Assembly (NCBI RefSeq): GCF_001540865.1
Contig: NC_033631.1
Span: 9,900,998-9,964,997, forward strand
DNA length: 64,000 bases
Direction: 5' to 3'
From: Ananas comosus
Lineage: Eukaryota; Streptophyta; Magnoliopsida; Poales; Bromeliaceae
In this document: piece after piece, positions 31,789 to 43,774 of the stretch
How positions within the stretch are numbered: the first letter of the stretch is position 1
How the letters are laid out: each line of letters begins with the position of its first letter
Made by a program: the position numbers and the translations under genes
Notes under the pieces: generated by a model
Databases searched by the model: none
Told to the model about the DNA's origin: nothing
Seen by the model: the letters and a program-made list of their open reading frames with translations, nothing else

Positions 31789-34700
31789 ATGTTTTCGATC
31801 GAAACCCTAGGGGCGGCGGCGATTTCCATGGCGGAGGCGGCGGAGGAGGAGGAGGAGGGGATAGAGAGCTCCTCCGACGCGCTCGACGCCGACTCGGAGC
31901 TCTCCGGCTCGCCGGGGTCCTTCGAGGAGCGCCTTCTCTCCGCGGCGGAGGCGGAGGAGCCGCCGCCCCCCGGCGTGGAGGACCTCGACATCGCCGGCGC
32001 CGCGCGCCCGGGGCGCCTTGTCCATGTCCGCGGCTTCGCCGTCCACGGCACCGTGAGCTGCGATTTCGCGGTGCGTCTCCGATTTTTTTTTCTTTTTTTT
32101 TTTCGATCTTTTGAAAAGATATACTGGCTCCGAATTTGATCCGATCATGCTTAATCGTTCAAAAGTTCATGTTTATCCCCTATTTCAGTGATTGGATTAA
32201 TTTCTAGCTGCTAAATTTTAAGAAAAAATTTGCAAAATTTGAAGTTGTATGTGGTTTATCTTATTTCTTAAATATTAAACTTTTGAAGTGTGGCTAAGTA
32301 AGTGTAACTGGACCAAAATTCGAAAACCAATTTTAATTTTATGTTTTTCTTTTTTTTTTTTTATTGTATTGGAAGAAAAATGAGTGGGAGGTTATGGTTG
32401 CTTTCTTATATCTTTTCCTCTTTTTTTTTTTTTCTTTTTTCTTTTTTTTTTATATTCCAGTGGGTTCGCTACTCCGATAACGGGAATCATTGTTACATTA
32501 CAGGTAATTTCTTAATCTTTTGTGTTGTTAATCTCGGATTATAAGCCTAATAATGATGATGTTAGCCTAATAATGATTCTTTATTTTCAAAGATACTATT
32601 TTGGGCGCACGAAGTTTGAAATTTAGTACGTAGACTCACATCATATAATAATTGATAAAAGACTAAAAGATTGATATATATTAAAACAGGCCTAGTCCTT
32701 ATAACTTTAAGCGTTTAGATTGGGTAGGTTTTGTTAGATATGTGACATTTTGAGCTCACCTGCGACTGGGCTGGGCCAAACTAGAGTGGATTGGCAAGAA
32801 TTTTGTAGTTCATATCATATTTTTCACAATCTAACTTGTTTATGGTGACCTTTTTATTTCGGTTTACTTGCATCGTTTCTTTAATCTAGCTTTGTTGTAC
32901 CAATGGTCTGATCTATATTTGTAGTAGCGAAGCGGTTTAACATTTTGGTTTTAGGTTAACAACATTGATCTTGCAACAGGGGAAAACAAAGATGTTTATC
33001 TGGTTACAGCTGATGATGTTGATTCATATCTTGCTATCGAAGTTGTACCTATCGGGAAAGGAGAACAGAAGGTATACGATCCTCTAATTTTTTATTTTTC
33101 CATAACACTATGTCTTGTAAGTCTTGTAAAAGCAACGAAAAAAACGATTCGCTGCTCATGTGAAAGCACCGACATCAGAGTAGAGAAAAAAAAAAAAACG
33201 AGATTTCTAAAGCATATATTTGCACGAGAAGAGAAAAGGATGAAACAGGTTAGGATAGAGAATGATCAATTTATATGATTATAATAGATTCATAACAGTG
33301 GTTTTGGTTTTACTATTGGCTTGAGCTCCTTAAGTTTTAGTTTCGACAGTTCATTTTAATTTCAGCAGCTTTGTATTTTACTTTTGGATTTTAGTAGAAA
33401 ATTCTTTAGATATTCCGAAAGATTGAAATAGCATAGACAAGTGGAACAATCAGAAGAAAACTTGATTTCAAATATTTTAATACAGTAAAGTGGTGTTTTA
33501 TGCTACTTTTTATGAAGATATATCTGACTATCATATTGTTTCTTTCCATAATGATCATATTATTGATGAAGGAACCATAATGTTTGAAACATAGATAAAT
33601 CAGCACAAATTTTGTAGTTTTATTCTGCTTTAAGAATCTTTGACCACTTCAAAACTAAACGGATCGAACTCATTTCAGCGTGAGCTAATATTGCAAAAAT
33701 TGGAGCCTCCTGAGATTAGGAATGCAACTTAGATGAGTTTCTCAGCATTCTCCCTTTTATTGTTTGTTTTTGGGTTCTTTGTACAGTTGTGCCCAAAATA
33801 TGATATCTGGATCTGGACTAATCTACTTCTTTGCCTGTGTAATTCTTTCTCTTTGCAAATGCAGGGTGAACTATTGAGGACTTTTGCAAATGATCATAGG
33901 AAGGTATCTTGCGGTAAGCGTCTTGCTTTGTAACTTTGCTGTGTCTGTAGTCATATGCTGTTTTTCATCTATTTAAATTGGCTTACTTATAATCTCGCCT
34001 ACTATAAATTGGTTATGTGGAGCTCTCTCTTTCCTAAGTTCCTGCTTTTGAAATTGCAATAAAGTAATTATATTGGAAAATTAGCAGTTTCATGTGATTA
34101 TTTTCTGCTACTGTACTTCTTATTACATGCAAGTTTTCTGGCTTGTATATAGTCCATCATGTGAGTATTCATTTGTATAAGCTTCTTTTCTTTTCCCCCT
34201 CCATCTTCCAAAGTTAACCCGAGTCATAGAATTGTCAGATATCAAATTTCGTGGGATTATTATTTTTGGGTTCTCAAATAATTAAATCCCAGTAATGCAA
34301 TTAGGACGGACAAATATCAGTTTGACGTAACGTATTTTCTGTTGTATTAGGTACTTGCTCACATTCTAAGTTGTAAGATCAACCGACGTTCTTTGTAACA
34401 AGTGGCCCTCAAAACATAACTTACTTTTGTTGATTAAGCCCATTCTAGTTGCGGCAGGAATAGTTATCGCTACTTAACAGACGCTGGTGTTTCTAGTGCA
34501 GACCCTAAAATGCAGCACGAAATAGAACGCAATTTCTTTCTTGGTCATGCTTCATACAATGTTTCCGTAAAGGTAATTCTATTACGAAGCTTACCTGTTT
34601 ATCTTAACCTTGGTACTTTAGTTATTTAACTACATGGCATTTAAGGATGGAAGTTTTTTGTTTCCTCTCCCGAACAAATATTACAGATTGGGTATAGTAA

Positions 34701-36258
34701 CAGGTTGGAGAAGGCTAAGTTGGCAATAAGAAAACAGGGCTTTTCCGTCAAGAAAACAGGATCACCGCATGTTACTTATGATCAGAAGTTCCTGCCGAGC
34801 ACAGCTGTATGATTCCTGATCTACCTTTTGGTCTAATATCATAATTTGTATGATGAATCTATTAATCGAACTTTACAAAGTTATGTAGTCCATAGAGAGT
34901 CATGCACATTTCCGTTTCTTTGTGCGACAGCCATTTTCATCAAACCTACCTTCTTATTTTTTTGGATCAACAGTAGTAGCATCTTTACTCCTTACATAAA
35001 AAAAAGTTGCTAATAGGAATAAAATTATATATCCTACAATATGTTCACCACTACCTGGGCTACAGGCTTGGTGCCTCGTGCATTTCTGGATTTGTAGTGG
35101 TTCTTTGCTTACAGAAGTGCTTAATTGGCCTCGCTCCTGGAATAGCATTTCTCTACTCCTAGAAGCAGCAGACAAGGATTTGGCAAAAAAAACAAAGTTT
35201 TGTTGCAAGGAAAGCTGGAATAAGCTTTTGACTTCTGCTTCTACTGCAGCAATGAGCAGTGAGAACCGAGAAGTACTTCAAACAGCTGCATTGAAACAGC
35301 CCCACTAAAAAAGCTCCAACTAGGCCACACAAGACCTAATTTCAAAGTAGTTATATGGTATTAGTATCTACTTACCAAGGTTTTTTTTTTTTTTTGTAAA
35401 TATTTTCTCTTTCTGCAGGTTACCATTCCTAAAGAGCATTCTACTGGAGTTCTGATAGATTGCAGCCAGAGGACCGAGCCTCTTTTGTTAATTGCAGAAA
35501 GTAGCTCGTGAGCACCTAAGTTCGCTGGTTTTTCATAATTCCATTGTTTGCCATTTGAATCTGCCAATCATCAAAATGCATATCGAATCAACTATTCTTA
35601 CCATTCGAGAGAGACCAAAGAATTTAAATTTCAATCCTAATTCTTTTTCTCAACTTTTTTCCCCCCTTCCCCTCTCCACTTTGTACTTCTGCAGGTTACG
35701 AGATGAGATTGTGCTCACCATGAGATTGTTTATTCAGAGGGTATGTACATTATTATTCCCTGATTGCTTTTTCCATCACGTCCTGCAAAAGTTTATACTA
35801 AGTAACCTTCGGACTGGTGAAAATCTTTTGAATGTTAATCTGTTTATAACAATGGCTTTGTTATTAGTGCTTTGAGATTCAACTAATGTCTCACTACTTT
35901 ACAATCACTTACTGATTGCCAAAAGCTGCGATTTTTTCTATTCTCGAGCCAAGTTTGCGGATGTCCTCTCTAGCTATGACTTTTCCATCTGTTTTTGTTC
36001 TCAAAAATCAGTTTTTTGCACACCCAACTTGATTCAAACAAAATTGTTTTGTAGAACTTTTATATAGATGTTTATTGTGTTCATATACTACTATTCAGAC
36101 GGCATGTTGTTATTCATTACTCTCATGATGAATTATTTAGTTTTGATTCTTTTTTTGATATCTCAACCATAACCAACTAATTTACATTCACTGAATACTA
36201 AAACTTTTTGCAGGCAACTGAGAAAAAGAAGAGGCGGAGGTGGTGCCTGTTCTTTTAA
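31789..36258 (+). CDS. Conserved plant protein of unknown function, 9 exons
   Basis: Nine exons with GT-AG borders join in frame: 31789-32070, 32461-32503, 32980-33071, 33865-33913, 34502-34572, 34687-34806, 35419-35507, 35695-35740 and 36214-36258 (TAA), giving about 278 residues. Residues 1-65 are acidic and Ala/Glu/Ser-rich (MAEAAEEEEEG, SSSDALDADSEL), so probably disordered; a second ATG at 31828 could be used. The folded part includes VHVRGFAVHGTVSCDFAWVR, GNHCYITGENKDVYLVTADD and DSYLAIEVVPIGKGE. It resembles a beta-sandwich of the Ig-like A9 type seen in microtubule protein AIR9, which is only a weak inference. The C-terminus is basic, KKKRRRWCLFF. Regular intron phases and a continuous frame argue for a real gene. 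AAACCCTA lies just after the ATG (31802) and GAAGAC repeats lie in the leader. No function can be assigned. Confidence 0.82.
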
Positions 36259-36429
36259 CCAGCAGAAGTAATGCCTGTAACATAAGTTTGGATAGCTCTT
36301 TTCAAAATAAAAAAAAGAAAAAAAAACATAAATTTAAATAGCTATTGTAAAATGTGTCTTGCCTGAGCTCATCATTCTCAATGTTGTACCAGTTCAATGT
36401 TGTGTATTCTTGAATTTTGACTAACTACA

Positions 36430-37397
36430 GTTGTAACAAATATTTACCTAGTTCCTCTTTCACCCAGAGAAATACAAAAGCCATTATACATTACCATACA
36501 TACAAAAACTTATACCTTTTTGTTCGCCTCTTTTTTGCTTGGTAAAATTACTAAAATACTCCATTGGAATTTGTAGACATGGCAATGGGTAATTAACTTG
36601 TGATTGCTCCCTAATTCACATAAACTATGCATTAAATACTTCCTCTGAACCTTTATACAAGCCAAACTTTCCACTAGCATTCTTATGCCGTACTATTATT
36701 TCTCTTGTATAAAATCCATATTCCTGTAAGAAACCGAGGGATCAGTGTTATCTGCTTCCACTTTGCTTCTTATTAGTTGTGGAACATACAAAAATTCAGC
36801 AATCCACTGCCCATATATACATATATGTCACAGGTTGCTTTAAATACTGTCCTATTTAACTCTTCAAGTCACATAATTGAAGTGAAAATGTCGACACGTT
36901 AATGCTTTTTATTTGCTTCTCGATTACCCTCTGCACCACACGATATTAAAAGAGGAAATGAACTTTTCATTAATCGACATATCATTCTAATGTTTGCACA
37001 GTTGTTATTTGTAACCTCATGTTCTCCATGACTAAAAATTCCGCTTGAAGAATCTACTTTCAAGTTACAGGGAATCATCATAGCCTGTAAAGTATCACAC
37101 TCCCTGAACATATTCCAAAGAATCCGGTTTAGATGCCCTGAACAGAATGATCAAGGGTCCAGTGAACATAACTTCTTTATTATTTGAACAAAGAACTTAT
37201 CATTAGGAACAAACCGTAACTTGAAAGAAGATCAGCAACTAAATGTAATTTCTTTATCATTTATATTTGTAACTCTAAGTAGCAGTAATGAGCCCCAAAT
37301 AACCAGAGTAAGGACATGCTATACAATAGGGTTTGTAAGTAACAATTAAAAAATACATGTATTGGGATTTTTGTTTTATCAGACTGGCTAGAAAAGA
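36430..37397. other. Intergenic region between convergent genes
   Basis: Moderately AT-rich, probably including both 3'-UTRs. No repeat or frame of note. Confidence 0.45.
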
Positions 37398-39768
37398 TCA
37401 TTTACAACTAGGAGGGTTTGTACACTTGTAAACAGCAGAAGCTGGTTGCTTGTAATCGGGAATGCTATCCGGATCAACAAGCCTGACCTCACCGGGGCTA
37501 AAGAATAACTCACTATGCCTGCATGCAGAGCACTAGTCCCTTTTCAGTGGCGGTTGAAGAGAAAACAATAAAAATAAAAACCATCAAAGACATTTCTAAT
37601 TTTCCTTTTTAGCAACTTAAAAGCAGTGCAGTTATATGATTTCATCACAACTAGGTTGTTTCAAGGATGTGAAAGTGTAAACAGATAGCTCAAAATCATG
37701 CACAGAATTAATTGAATAGTGTTCCAGAAGAGTCACATCAAACTTTGAGCCTATTTGGCATGGCTAGAACTTCCGCAAAACTATTGTTCGATAAAGTATA
37801 AAGAAGCAATACAGCAGAACTAGAAGCTTCAAAGTGGAGTTTATGCTTTCAAGAGTCAAAAGCTCATTCTAACTTCTTGTCGCAACAAAAGCTCTATAAT
37901 TGGAGTGGATAAGCCTCCCAAAATCAAGGTCAAACAGGCAGTTCAGCTGATTACAACCTACCCAAATATGGCTATTTGTGACCTATGTTTTCTAAAATAG
38001 AGCAACGCTGGAAAGAGATAATATGTCCGAAGAACCAGTTGCCCGGTGCATGACTTTCACCGGACATTCTCCTAACAAATCATTGTCAGGTTTCTCAAAC
38101 AAAAAAAAGGGGAAAAGCTCTGCAATACAGCAGGCAAAATAAACTGAAATGGCATGGAAGTCAGCAAAGAACTAGACAGAGCTTGGAAAAAAATATTTTA
38201 CATGGGCTAGAGATTTAAATGATTTCTATCATCCGTAAATAATCGTAAAACTTATGAAAGTGATAATACCAACCTGCGAAGGTCTAGACCTATCAAGCCA
38301 GCTTGTAGAACTGACAGATTGTCTGAATCCGGTGAAACAATTATCACTGTATCTCCAGAATACTGGGTCTCTAATATGGACATAAGTTGTGTAACCCGCA
38401 CAAACACATCCGCCACACTCTCATTTGGTGTTCCATCACTGATAGGCGGGGGCTTGATGTTTGGAGAAATATTATCTGATGCATACACCTGAATAAAGAG
38501 AATATTTCACAGTTCCAAAACATAAAAAGAAGTAATCTAAAAATTGTTTATCTCAAAAGAAAGTCAAGATATACGCTATTGTGTCTTCTCTTACATTGCA
38601 CATACAAAGACTCCCAAAAGAAGGAAATAACTTGTTAAGTGAATGACCACAAGATGATTTGGCCTTTTTTTAAAAATCTTTTTGTTTATGGTTACCTAAC
38701 TCATCTAACTCTAAACCAGGCTCGAGTTGTTTCCCAACAACCTCTCAAATAAAATACTCTAAAAAATAAGGTCCTTACGTACCAGATGATTCGGTATAAT
38801 CCTCATTGATACATTCTAGAAAAGGCATTATCCTCATTGATATACAATCCTTGTTACTACTTAAGCTCTGTGCAAGCTTTACAAAGCAATGTTGTCCATT
38901 GATATATAATAGAAACAATGTTATCCTCTTTATAGAAGTTCTTAAACATCTTATTTTACACATCATAATACCAAGTTATTCTCCACATTATAATGTTAAA
39001 ATGACACTCGTAGTGCTCACTAGATCATAAGTTTTGTTTCTAAGATCTAAATATCATATCAAGCACCAAAGTTACTCCATTTACACCACATTGGCATTTC
39101 ATCAAACACCATACCTCCGAAATCGACTCTAAGCTCCTCCCCTCGAAAGCCCCCAAGCCCCGCGCGTCCAAGAAGCTATACTCGGGAACAATGTGGCTAC
39201 AAAAGCAATTCACGATCGTTAGGTCACAACTAACCGGTTCAAAACAGAGCTAGGGTTTTCGAGACCTGCGATCGACGCCGTTGGCGGACGCGATGATCTC
39301 GGCGGCCTGGTAGGAACGCTGGGTGATGGAGGGCCAGATCCAGCACGCGTCCTCGCAGGCGCCGAGGCGCTTGAGCTCGAGCGCGGCGCGCGCGGCCTGG
39401 CGCAGGCCCTCGGGCGCGGCGAGGCCGCTGTCGACGGAGGTCTTGGCGACGGGGTTGGTGCGGACGACGCCGGCGCGCTCGTACGCGGACTCGCCGGCGC
39501 GGACGAGGAAGTAGCGATTGGCGAGGCGCGCGGGGGGCATGCGGAGGAGGCCACGCGCGGAGGAGTGGGGAGGGGGAGGGGCCGAGACGACGAGGAGGGG
39601 GACGGAGAGGAGGAGGAGGCGACGGCGACGAATGCGGCGGTGCGAAGGGTAAGTGTTAGTGTTAGGGTTAGGGTTAGGGTTAGGAGGTGGTGGGGAGAGA
39701 GGAAGGGGAAGAGCCAAGGGAGAGGGGAGCGGGACGAGGAGAGGAGCCACTGGAGCTGAGCGGAGCAT
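37398..39768 (-). CDS. Phosphoglycerate-mutase-like protein lacking catalytic histidines
   Basis: Four exons join in frame: 39768-39266, 39196-39115, 38488-38274 and 37518-37398 (TGA), giving 306 residues. Residues 1-80 are rich in Pro, Leu and Arg (MLRSAPVAPLLVPLPS, then PNPNPN), fitting an organellar transit peptide. The core reads NRYFLVRAGESAYE, GLRQAARAALELKRLG, WIWPSITQRSYQAAEIIA, VPEYSFLDARGLGAFEG, DGTPNESVADVFVRVTQLM, DTVIIVSPDSDNLSVLQAG and CTNPPSCK. This is the histidine-phosphatase fold, but the motif RHGE, whose His is normally phosphorylated, reads RAGE. The later catalytic His (usually in a VxHG-like strand end) is VSPDSD. Loss of both predicts no classical phosphatase or mutase activity. 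The gene is otherwise intact, with conserved splice sites, so a non-enzymatic role is likelier than decay. It is convergent with the nine-exon gene. Confidence 0.85.
39655..39683. repeat. Short (GTTAGG/TTAGGG)n tract within coding exon
   Basis: 'gttagggttagggttagg' is repeated here within exon 1 of the minus-strand gene, where it encodes the PNPNPNTNTY stretch. It is telomere-like in the 6-bp form, not the usual 7-bp plant TTTAGGG. Confidence 0.8.
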
Positions 39769-39840
39769 TTTTTTTTATCTCTTTTCTAATAATTGTTTTT
39801 CACCCCCTTGTTTTTAACGGATTTGTTTGGATTGGTTTTA

Positions 39841-40045
39841 TGGGCTTGTCTTGGCCCGGTCTATTTTATTATGGCCCAATGTTAGCCCAACTGTTTTATT
39901 TTTCTGTGAAAATAACCGTGGGCCATGGCCCGTTCGCCATTTTCCGTGAGCCGGGTCCCGTACGCCAAGATCCGCAAGCCGTTGATTCTTGGTCGTGAAC
40001 TGTTGAGCGGTAGGCCTTCGTCCGTGGCCCTCGTTATGTGGGCCA
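39841..40045 (-). promoter_or_regulatory. Site II (TGGGCY) cluster upstream of the PGM-like gene
   Basis: TGGGCT/TGGGCC or complements occur at 39841, about 39872, about 39884, 39919 and about 40039, within 75-280 bp of the minus-strand ATG. This matches the promoter style of nuclear genes for organellar and housekeeping proteins. Direct sequence observation; the function is inferred. Confidence 0.55.
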
Positions 40046-40382
40046 GTAAATGTGCCTTTTTAAGTAAAGAGAAAATGGAGTCATAAACCTCTTTTAAATA
40101 TATAGTATATATAAAAAAATTAATTAATAAAATGAATAAGTGAATTATAATATTTGAGAGGCTAAGCACAAAATTTATACTTATTACATAAATGTACAAA
40201 TGACATTGCTCTTAACAAAAAATTCTTATTTACATGTTCAAAAAAAAAAAAATTGTGCTTGCTGTTGAGAACCGGGGCTTCATACATGGTGTTTAATTAG
40301 ATAAGTTGCAATTACGCAAGCACTTATCTAAAAGCATAAAGTAATGATTTAATTTTTATAATAATAATTATAAGAGTTCGGT

Positions 40383-40612
40383 TGAGATACTTCTAATAAC
40401 ACCAAACAATTGTGCAATTAAATTTTTCACCATCAGATTACTCCTTTGATCAATTTCATCTCTTAAATCACGCTATTACACCAATCACCAACTAAATCTT
40501 ACGGGGACCACTATTATTTTAGTCATACAAGTTTTCATCCAAAGGCCGAAAGTTTGATAGCATTAGATACTTGGTGCTATTAAAAGTATTTCAGTCTAAT
40601 TCTACATAATTT
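40383..40612. repeat. MITE-like foldback element, copy 2 of the family at 1893
   Basis: Inverted ends: 'atacttctaataacacc' and 'ggtgctattaaaagtattt'. Internal 'ggggaccactattattttag' and 'catcagatta' match the family. It is diverged. Confidence 0.55.
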
Positions 40613-40619
40613 AGAGCTA

Positions 40620-41100
40620 CATTTTAAAATAACTAATTTTAATTTTTTTATAAGAACAACGTATAATTTCAATGAGTACATTATGAGCGCATATAGTTTG
40701 AATTTAAATTAAAATCAAGAGTTAAGCTTATAGTTCGAATTTAATGTTTGAGCTTGAAATTTAAATTTGGGTTTGATTATTTATTTTAAATTTATTTACT
40801 TTTAATTAGATCACTCAAAGTCCTTTCCACTAAAGAACTAAACTCATATTTGAATTCAAGAGTAAAACATAAAATAAAAATTCAACATTTGAGCTCAAAG
40901 TTTAAATTTAAATTTGCTTTGTTTCAATTAAATTACTGAAAAGAATCCCTTGAATTTAAAAATTAAACTCGACATATCAATTTAAGAGTTAAATAAATTC
41001 AATTCTTGAACTCAAAATTTTAATTTGAGTTTACTTTTGAGTTTCAATTTATAAATCTTTGTGTTGAAATTATTTTATGATTCCCCACATCTTTTATTAG
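40620..41100. other. AT-rich sequence of repeated GAATTT words, no gene
   Basis: Cryptic simple sequence ('tttgaatttaaatt', 'ttgagctcaaa') with no coding frame. It resembles the core of the element at 3131. Confidence 0.4.
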
Positions 41101-41130
41101 GATTAGGAGTTGTTACAAATCACTTATTTT

Positions 41131-41220
41131 GCTTTTTTTTTTTTTAATTACTGATATGAAGTAATTAGGTTTCAAACTTCGGACCTCAAAGACCAGCCAT
41201 CACGCTCTTTGCCATCTATC
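41131..41220 (-). mobile_element. Diverged tRNA-derived SINE fragment
   Basis: On the minus strand: 'ggcaaagagcgtgatggctg', 'gaggtccgaagtttgaaacc' and a terminal A run. It keeps the layout of the SINE family (GTGGCAA...B-box-like GTTTGAAACC) but is diverged and lacks the hairpin tail. Confidence 0.4.
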
Positions 41221-41404
41221 CTAAAAATGTTGATAATTATACATGTATTTTTTTTATTCAATACTATATTTTGGTGCCATCAAATTCAAAGGTAAAGTTG
41301 AAACCAAAAAAATTTCTTAGATTGACCAAAACACCTAGCCCAAAAACTGGGTCAGGTTAGCTGGCCCCACAGTTTCATTACAAGTTTGCCAACAAAATGA
41401 TTCC

Positions 41405-41430
41405 CTCTCTCTCTCTCTCTCTCTCTCTCT
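41405..41430 (+). repeat. (CT)13 microsatellite
   Basis: An uninterrupted run of CT dinucleotides. Confidence 0.95.
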
Positions 41431-41459
41431 AAATCTAAAACATCAACCAACACTACTGC

Positions 41460-41945
41460 AGTATTACTTTATATTAGAATAATGGTATTATCCCTTTCTT
41501 TATATTAGAATTTGAACTTTTATATTTTATATTTATATTTTAGAATTTAAAATATATACTTTTAAATTTTAAAATTTTAAAATCTCAAATTTACAATTTT
41601 AAAAAATTAAAATTTTAATTTTTAAACTTTAATAAATAGTTATTAATTTAGCCAATATTTTATTACTAACTTAGTCAATTATTAATTTAGTTAATTAATT
41701 AATAAAATATTATATAATACATTAATTAATAATATTTTATTATTAAATTAGTAGAGGTATAAAGAGAAGAAATTGTTATTCCACCAAAAAGGTGGAACAA
41801 CAATTTCTTACTCTTAACGGGTTATTCTAGAATAACCCGTTAAGATGGGGATTAAATAAACTCATCCCCTCTTCTAGTGTTTGGATGAATTAGAGGAATA
41901 AAGTGGTTTATTCTCACTTTATTCCTCAACCAAACACTGCCTTAA
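41460..41945. repeat. MITE-like element with internal perfect palindrome
   Basis: An AT-rich AAATTT-type core is followed by 'ccaccaaaaaggtgg', a perfect 32-bp palindrome (41813-41844, centre 'ttctagaa') and the terminal 'cctcaaccaaacactgcc'. The AACCAAACA end is like those at 4221 and 30551. The left boundary is not certain. Confidence 0.45.
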
Positions 41946-42179
41946 TACATATCTGGAGTTGGGGAGATGTTGGTAGTAGGCCTAACTAATCTCTTATTTC
42001 CGGACCCAGAACTTTTTTATAAAATAATCCTATAAAATTTTGATATTTGCAAAATAATCTTTCCAAAATTATATTTAAAAAATTAATCCTCTTTTTGTCA
42101 TGCAAGAATCACGTAAGAGTTTTCTCTTAAAGACGTTCTTTTTATATCTCATATATAATCTTAACAACCATATAAATAT

Positions 42180-42510
42180 TTCAACAAATCATACATAATA
42201 TTAATAAGCTGAAAATTCTAATAACTATCCATACAACCCTAACAATCAAAAAAATTCTAATAATCTATCCATATAACCCTAATAATCGAATATCATATAT
42301 AATCTTAACAACTTGAAAATCCTAAAAATTTATCCATACAATTCTAACAATTAAAAAAAATCCTAGTAATCTATCCATACAATCCTAACAATAAAAAAAA
42401 TTATAATAATCTATCCATACAATCTTAACAATAAAAAAAATCTTAATAATCTATACAATCCTAACAATCAAACAAAAATTCTAATAATTCATATATAATC
42501 CTAACAATCT
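42180..42510 (+). repeat. Degenerate ~40-bp minisatellite
   Basis: 'ctatccatac' and 'aatcctaacaat' recur; the former lies at about 42225, 42265, 42330, 42371, 42411 and 42451 (period 40-41, one longer step). Copies differ by A-run length and single bases. Confidence 0.8.
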
Positions 42511-42599
42511 TATTTTTTTTTTATTTTCCGTATAATCTACGTACAATTTTAAGAACCTTAAAAATTATGAAAAAAGTGGTGAACTGTTAACCGTCTTAA
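42499..42599 (+). repeat. 101-bp exact direct repeat, left copy ending at an N
   Basis: It is identical to 43674-43774 with a constant offset of 1175. The left copy ends at the N at 42600; the right copy begins just after the N at 43673. This suggests overlapping contig ends that were not merged. Confidence 0.9.
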
Positions 42600-42780
42600 N
42601 GTAGTATATCAAATTCTCTTTATGCAACCAAGATGATGATCAATACTGATATATCAGAAATATTGGAGTTCAAAAATAAGTAAGTTAACCAATAACCTTA
42701 TTATTTTTTTTATATATATTGTTCACTTACATTAAAATATAAAATTTAGGATTATAAAATTTAGGATTGTAAGCGGAGAA

Positions 42781-43607
42781 CAAAGTAAATCTATGGTGCT
42801 TAGTGAAATTTCAACTTAATCCACTATTTCTCTAACGAATGACTTCCTAAAAGTATCTCAAAGAAAAACTCTGGCTGAAATTCAAGAATGCCAACAGGTA
42901 AATAAGTGTAAATATCTTATCCATATTTATCGTTTTAATATATTTTATTCTCTTATTCTTAATACTGAATATATATCATCTTTTCAGCCTTGTGTATATG
43001 TAACTCTAGCAACTATTCTAAGTGTTGAGACTGAGCGTGGCCGATACTACAATTCTTGCAAAAAATGTAGCAAAAAGATGATTCCTGATGGAACTGGATT
43101 CTATTGTGAATTTTGTGAGAGAATGATAACTTGTGTTGGACTAAGGTGAGAATTTTTACTTCTACACTCGACGTGTATGATTTAATGTGATGTTTTTCTA
43201 ACTACAATCTATAATATGCAGGTAGTTTCAAAGTCCAACTAAGGGTGCTAGATGAGTCTGGGAGTGCTTCGTTGATTTTATTTGATCGTGAGATTGTCCA
43301 GTTTCTGCAAAATACTGCCGCGCAATTACACCAACAAGTTTTATTGGTAAGTGCGTATTATTTATCATAAATATATGTAGTATGTTTCTTATTTTTATAT
43401 ATACTAATAGTAAATATTTTTACTCAGACGGGTGACATGAGCCAGGCACCTGAAAAGCTTGATGAGTTTCTGGGAAAAATAATACTATTCAAGATAAGGA
43501 TTAAAGACAATAATATCAATCATCCTAAGCCTGTGTACACAGTGAACAAACTGAGCAGCGATAAAACTCTGATTGATGAATTTTTGAAGAAGTCAATTTT
43601 AATTGAG
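42781..43607 (+). pseudogene. RPA1-like gene fragment (C-terminal ssDNA-binding domain)
   Basis: Replication protein A large-subunit relative. Four exon-like blocks with GT-AG borders: to 42897, 42988-43145, about 43226-43346 and 43428-43607. They encode FLKVSQRKTLAEIQECQQ, then a zinc ribbon (two Cys in CKKCSKK, two in CEFC), then VLDESGSASLILFDREI, then EKLDEFLGKIILFKIRIK. The zinc ribbon and OB-fold order match the RPA1 C-terminal domain (DBD-C). The first block has an in-frame stop just before STISLTNDF, and both ends are missing. The segment between the two Ns is only 1072 bp. RPA1-like genes are often carried by plant Helitrons, and a Helitron-like 3' end lies 1.7 kb downstream. It may be misplaced by assembly. 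Confidence 0.7.
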
Positions 43608-43673
43608 GTAATTGGCAATTCTAAATTTAAATATGATGCTACAATTCAAGTCGATCTATATAAATATATATAN

Positions 43674-43774
43674 TCCTAACAATCTTATTTTTTTTTTATT
43701 TTCCGTATAATCTACGTACAATTTTAAGAACCTTAAAAATTATGAAAAAAGTGGTGAACTGTTAACCGTCTTAA
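43674..43774 (+). repeat. 101-bp exact direct repeat, right copy
   Basis: See the identical copy at 42499-42599. After this copy the sequence continues into 'taaatgcggtgaataattta', the likely true continuation of the left contig. Confidence 0.9.

Noticed and set aside
39219..39759. Other frames over exon 1 of the phosphatase-like gene
   Set aside because: Low-complexity Ala/Ser/Pro/Arg translations caused by GC richness; the chosen frame continues through three further spliced exons.
42180..42510. CRISPR-like regular spacing of 40-bp repeats
   Set aside because: The units are directly adjacent degenerate copies without unique spacers, and the DNA is plant nuclear.
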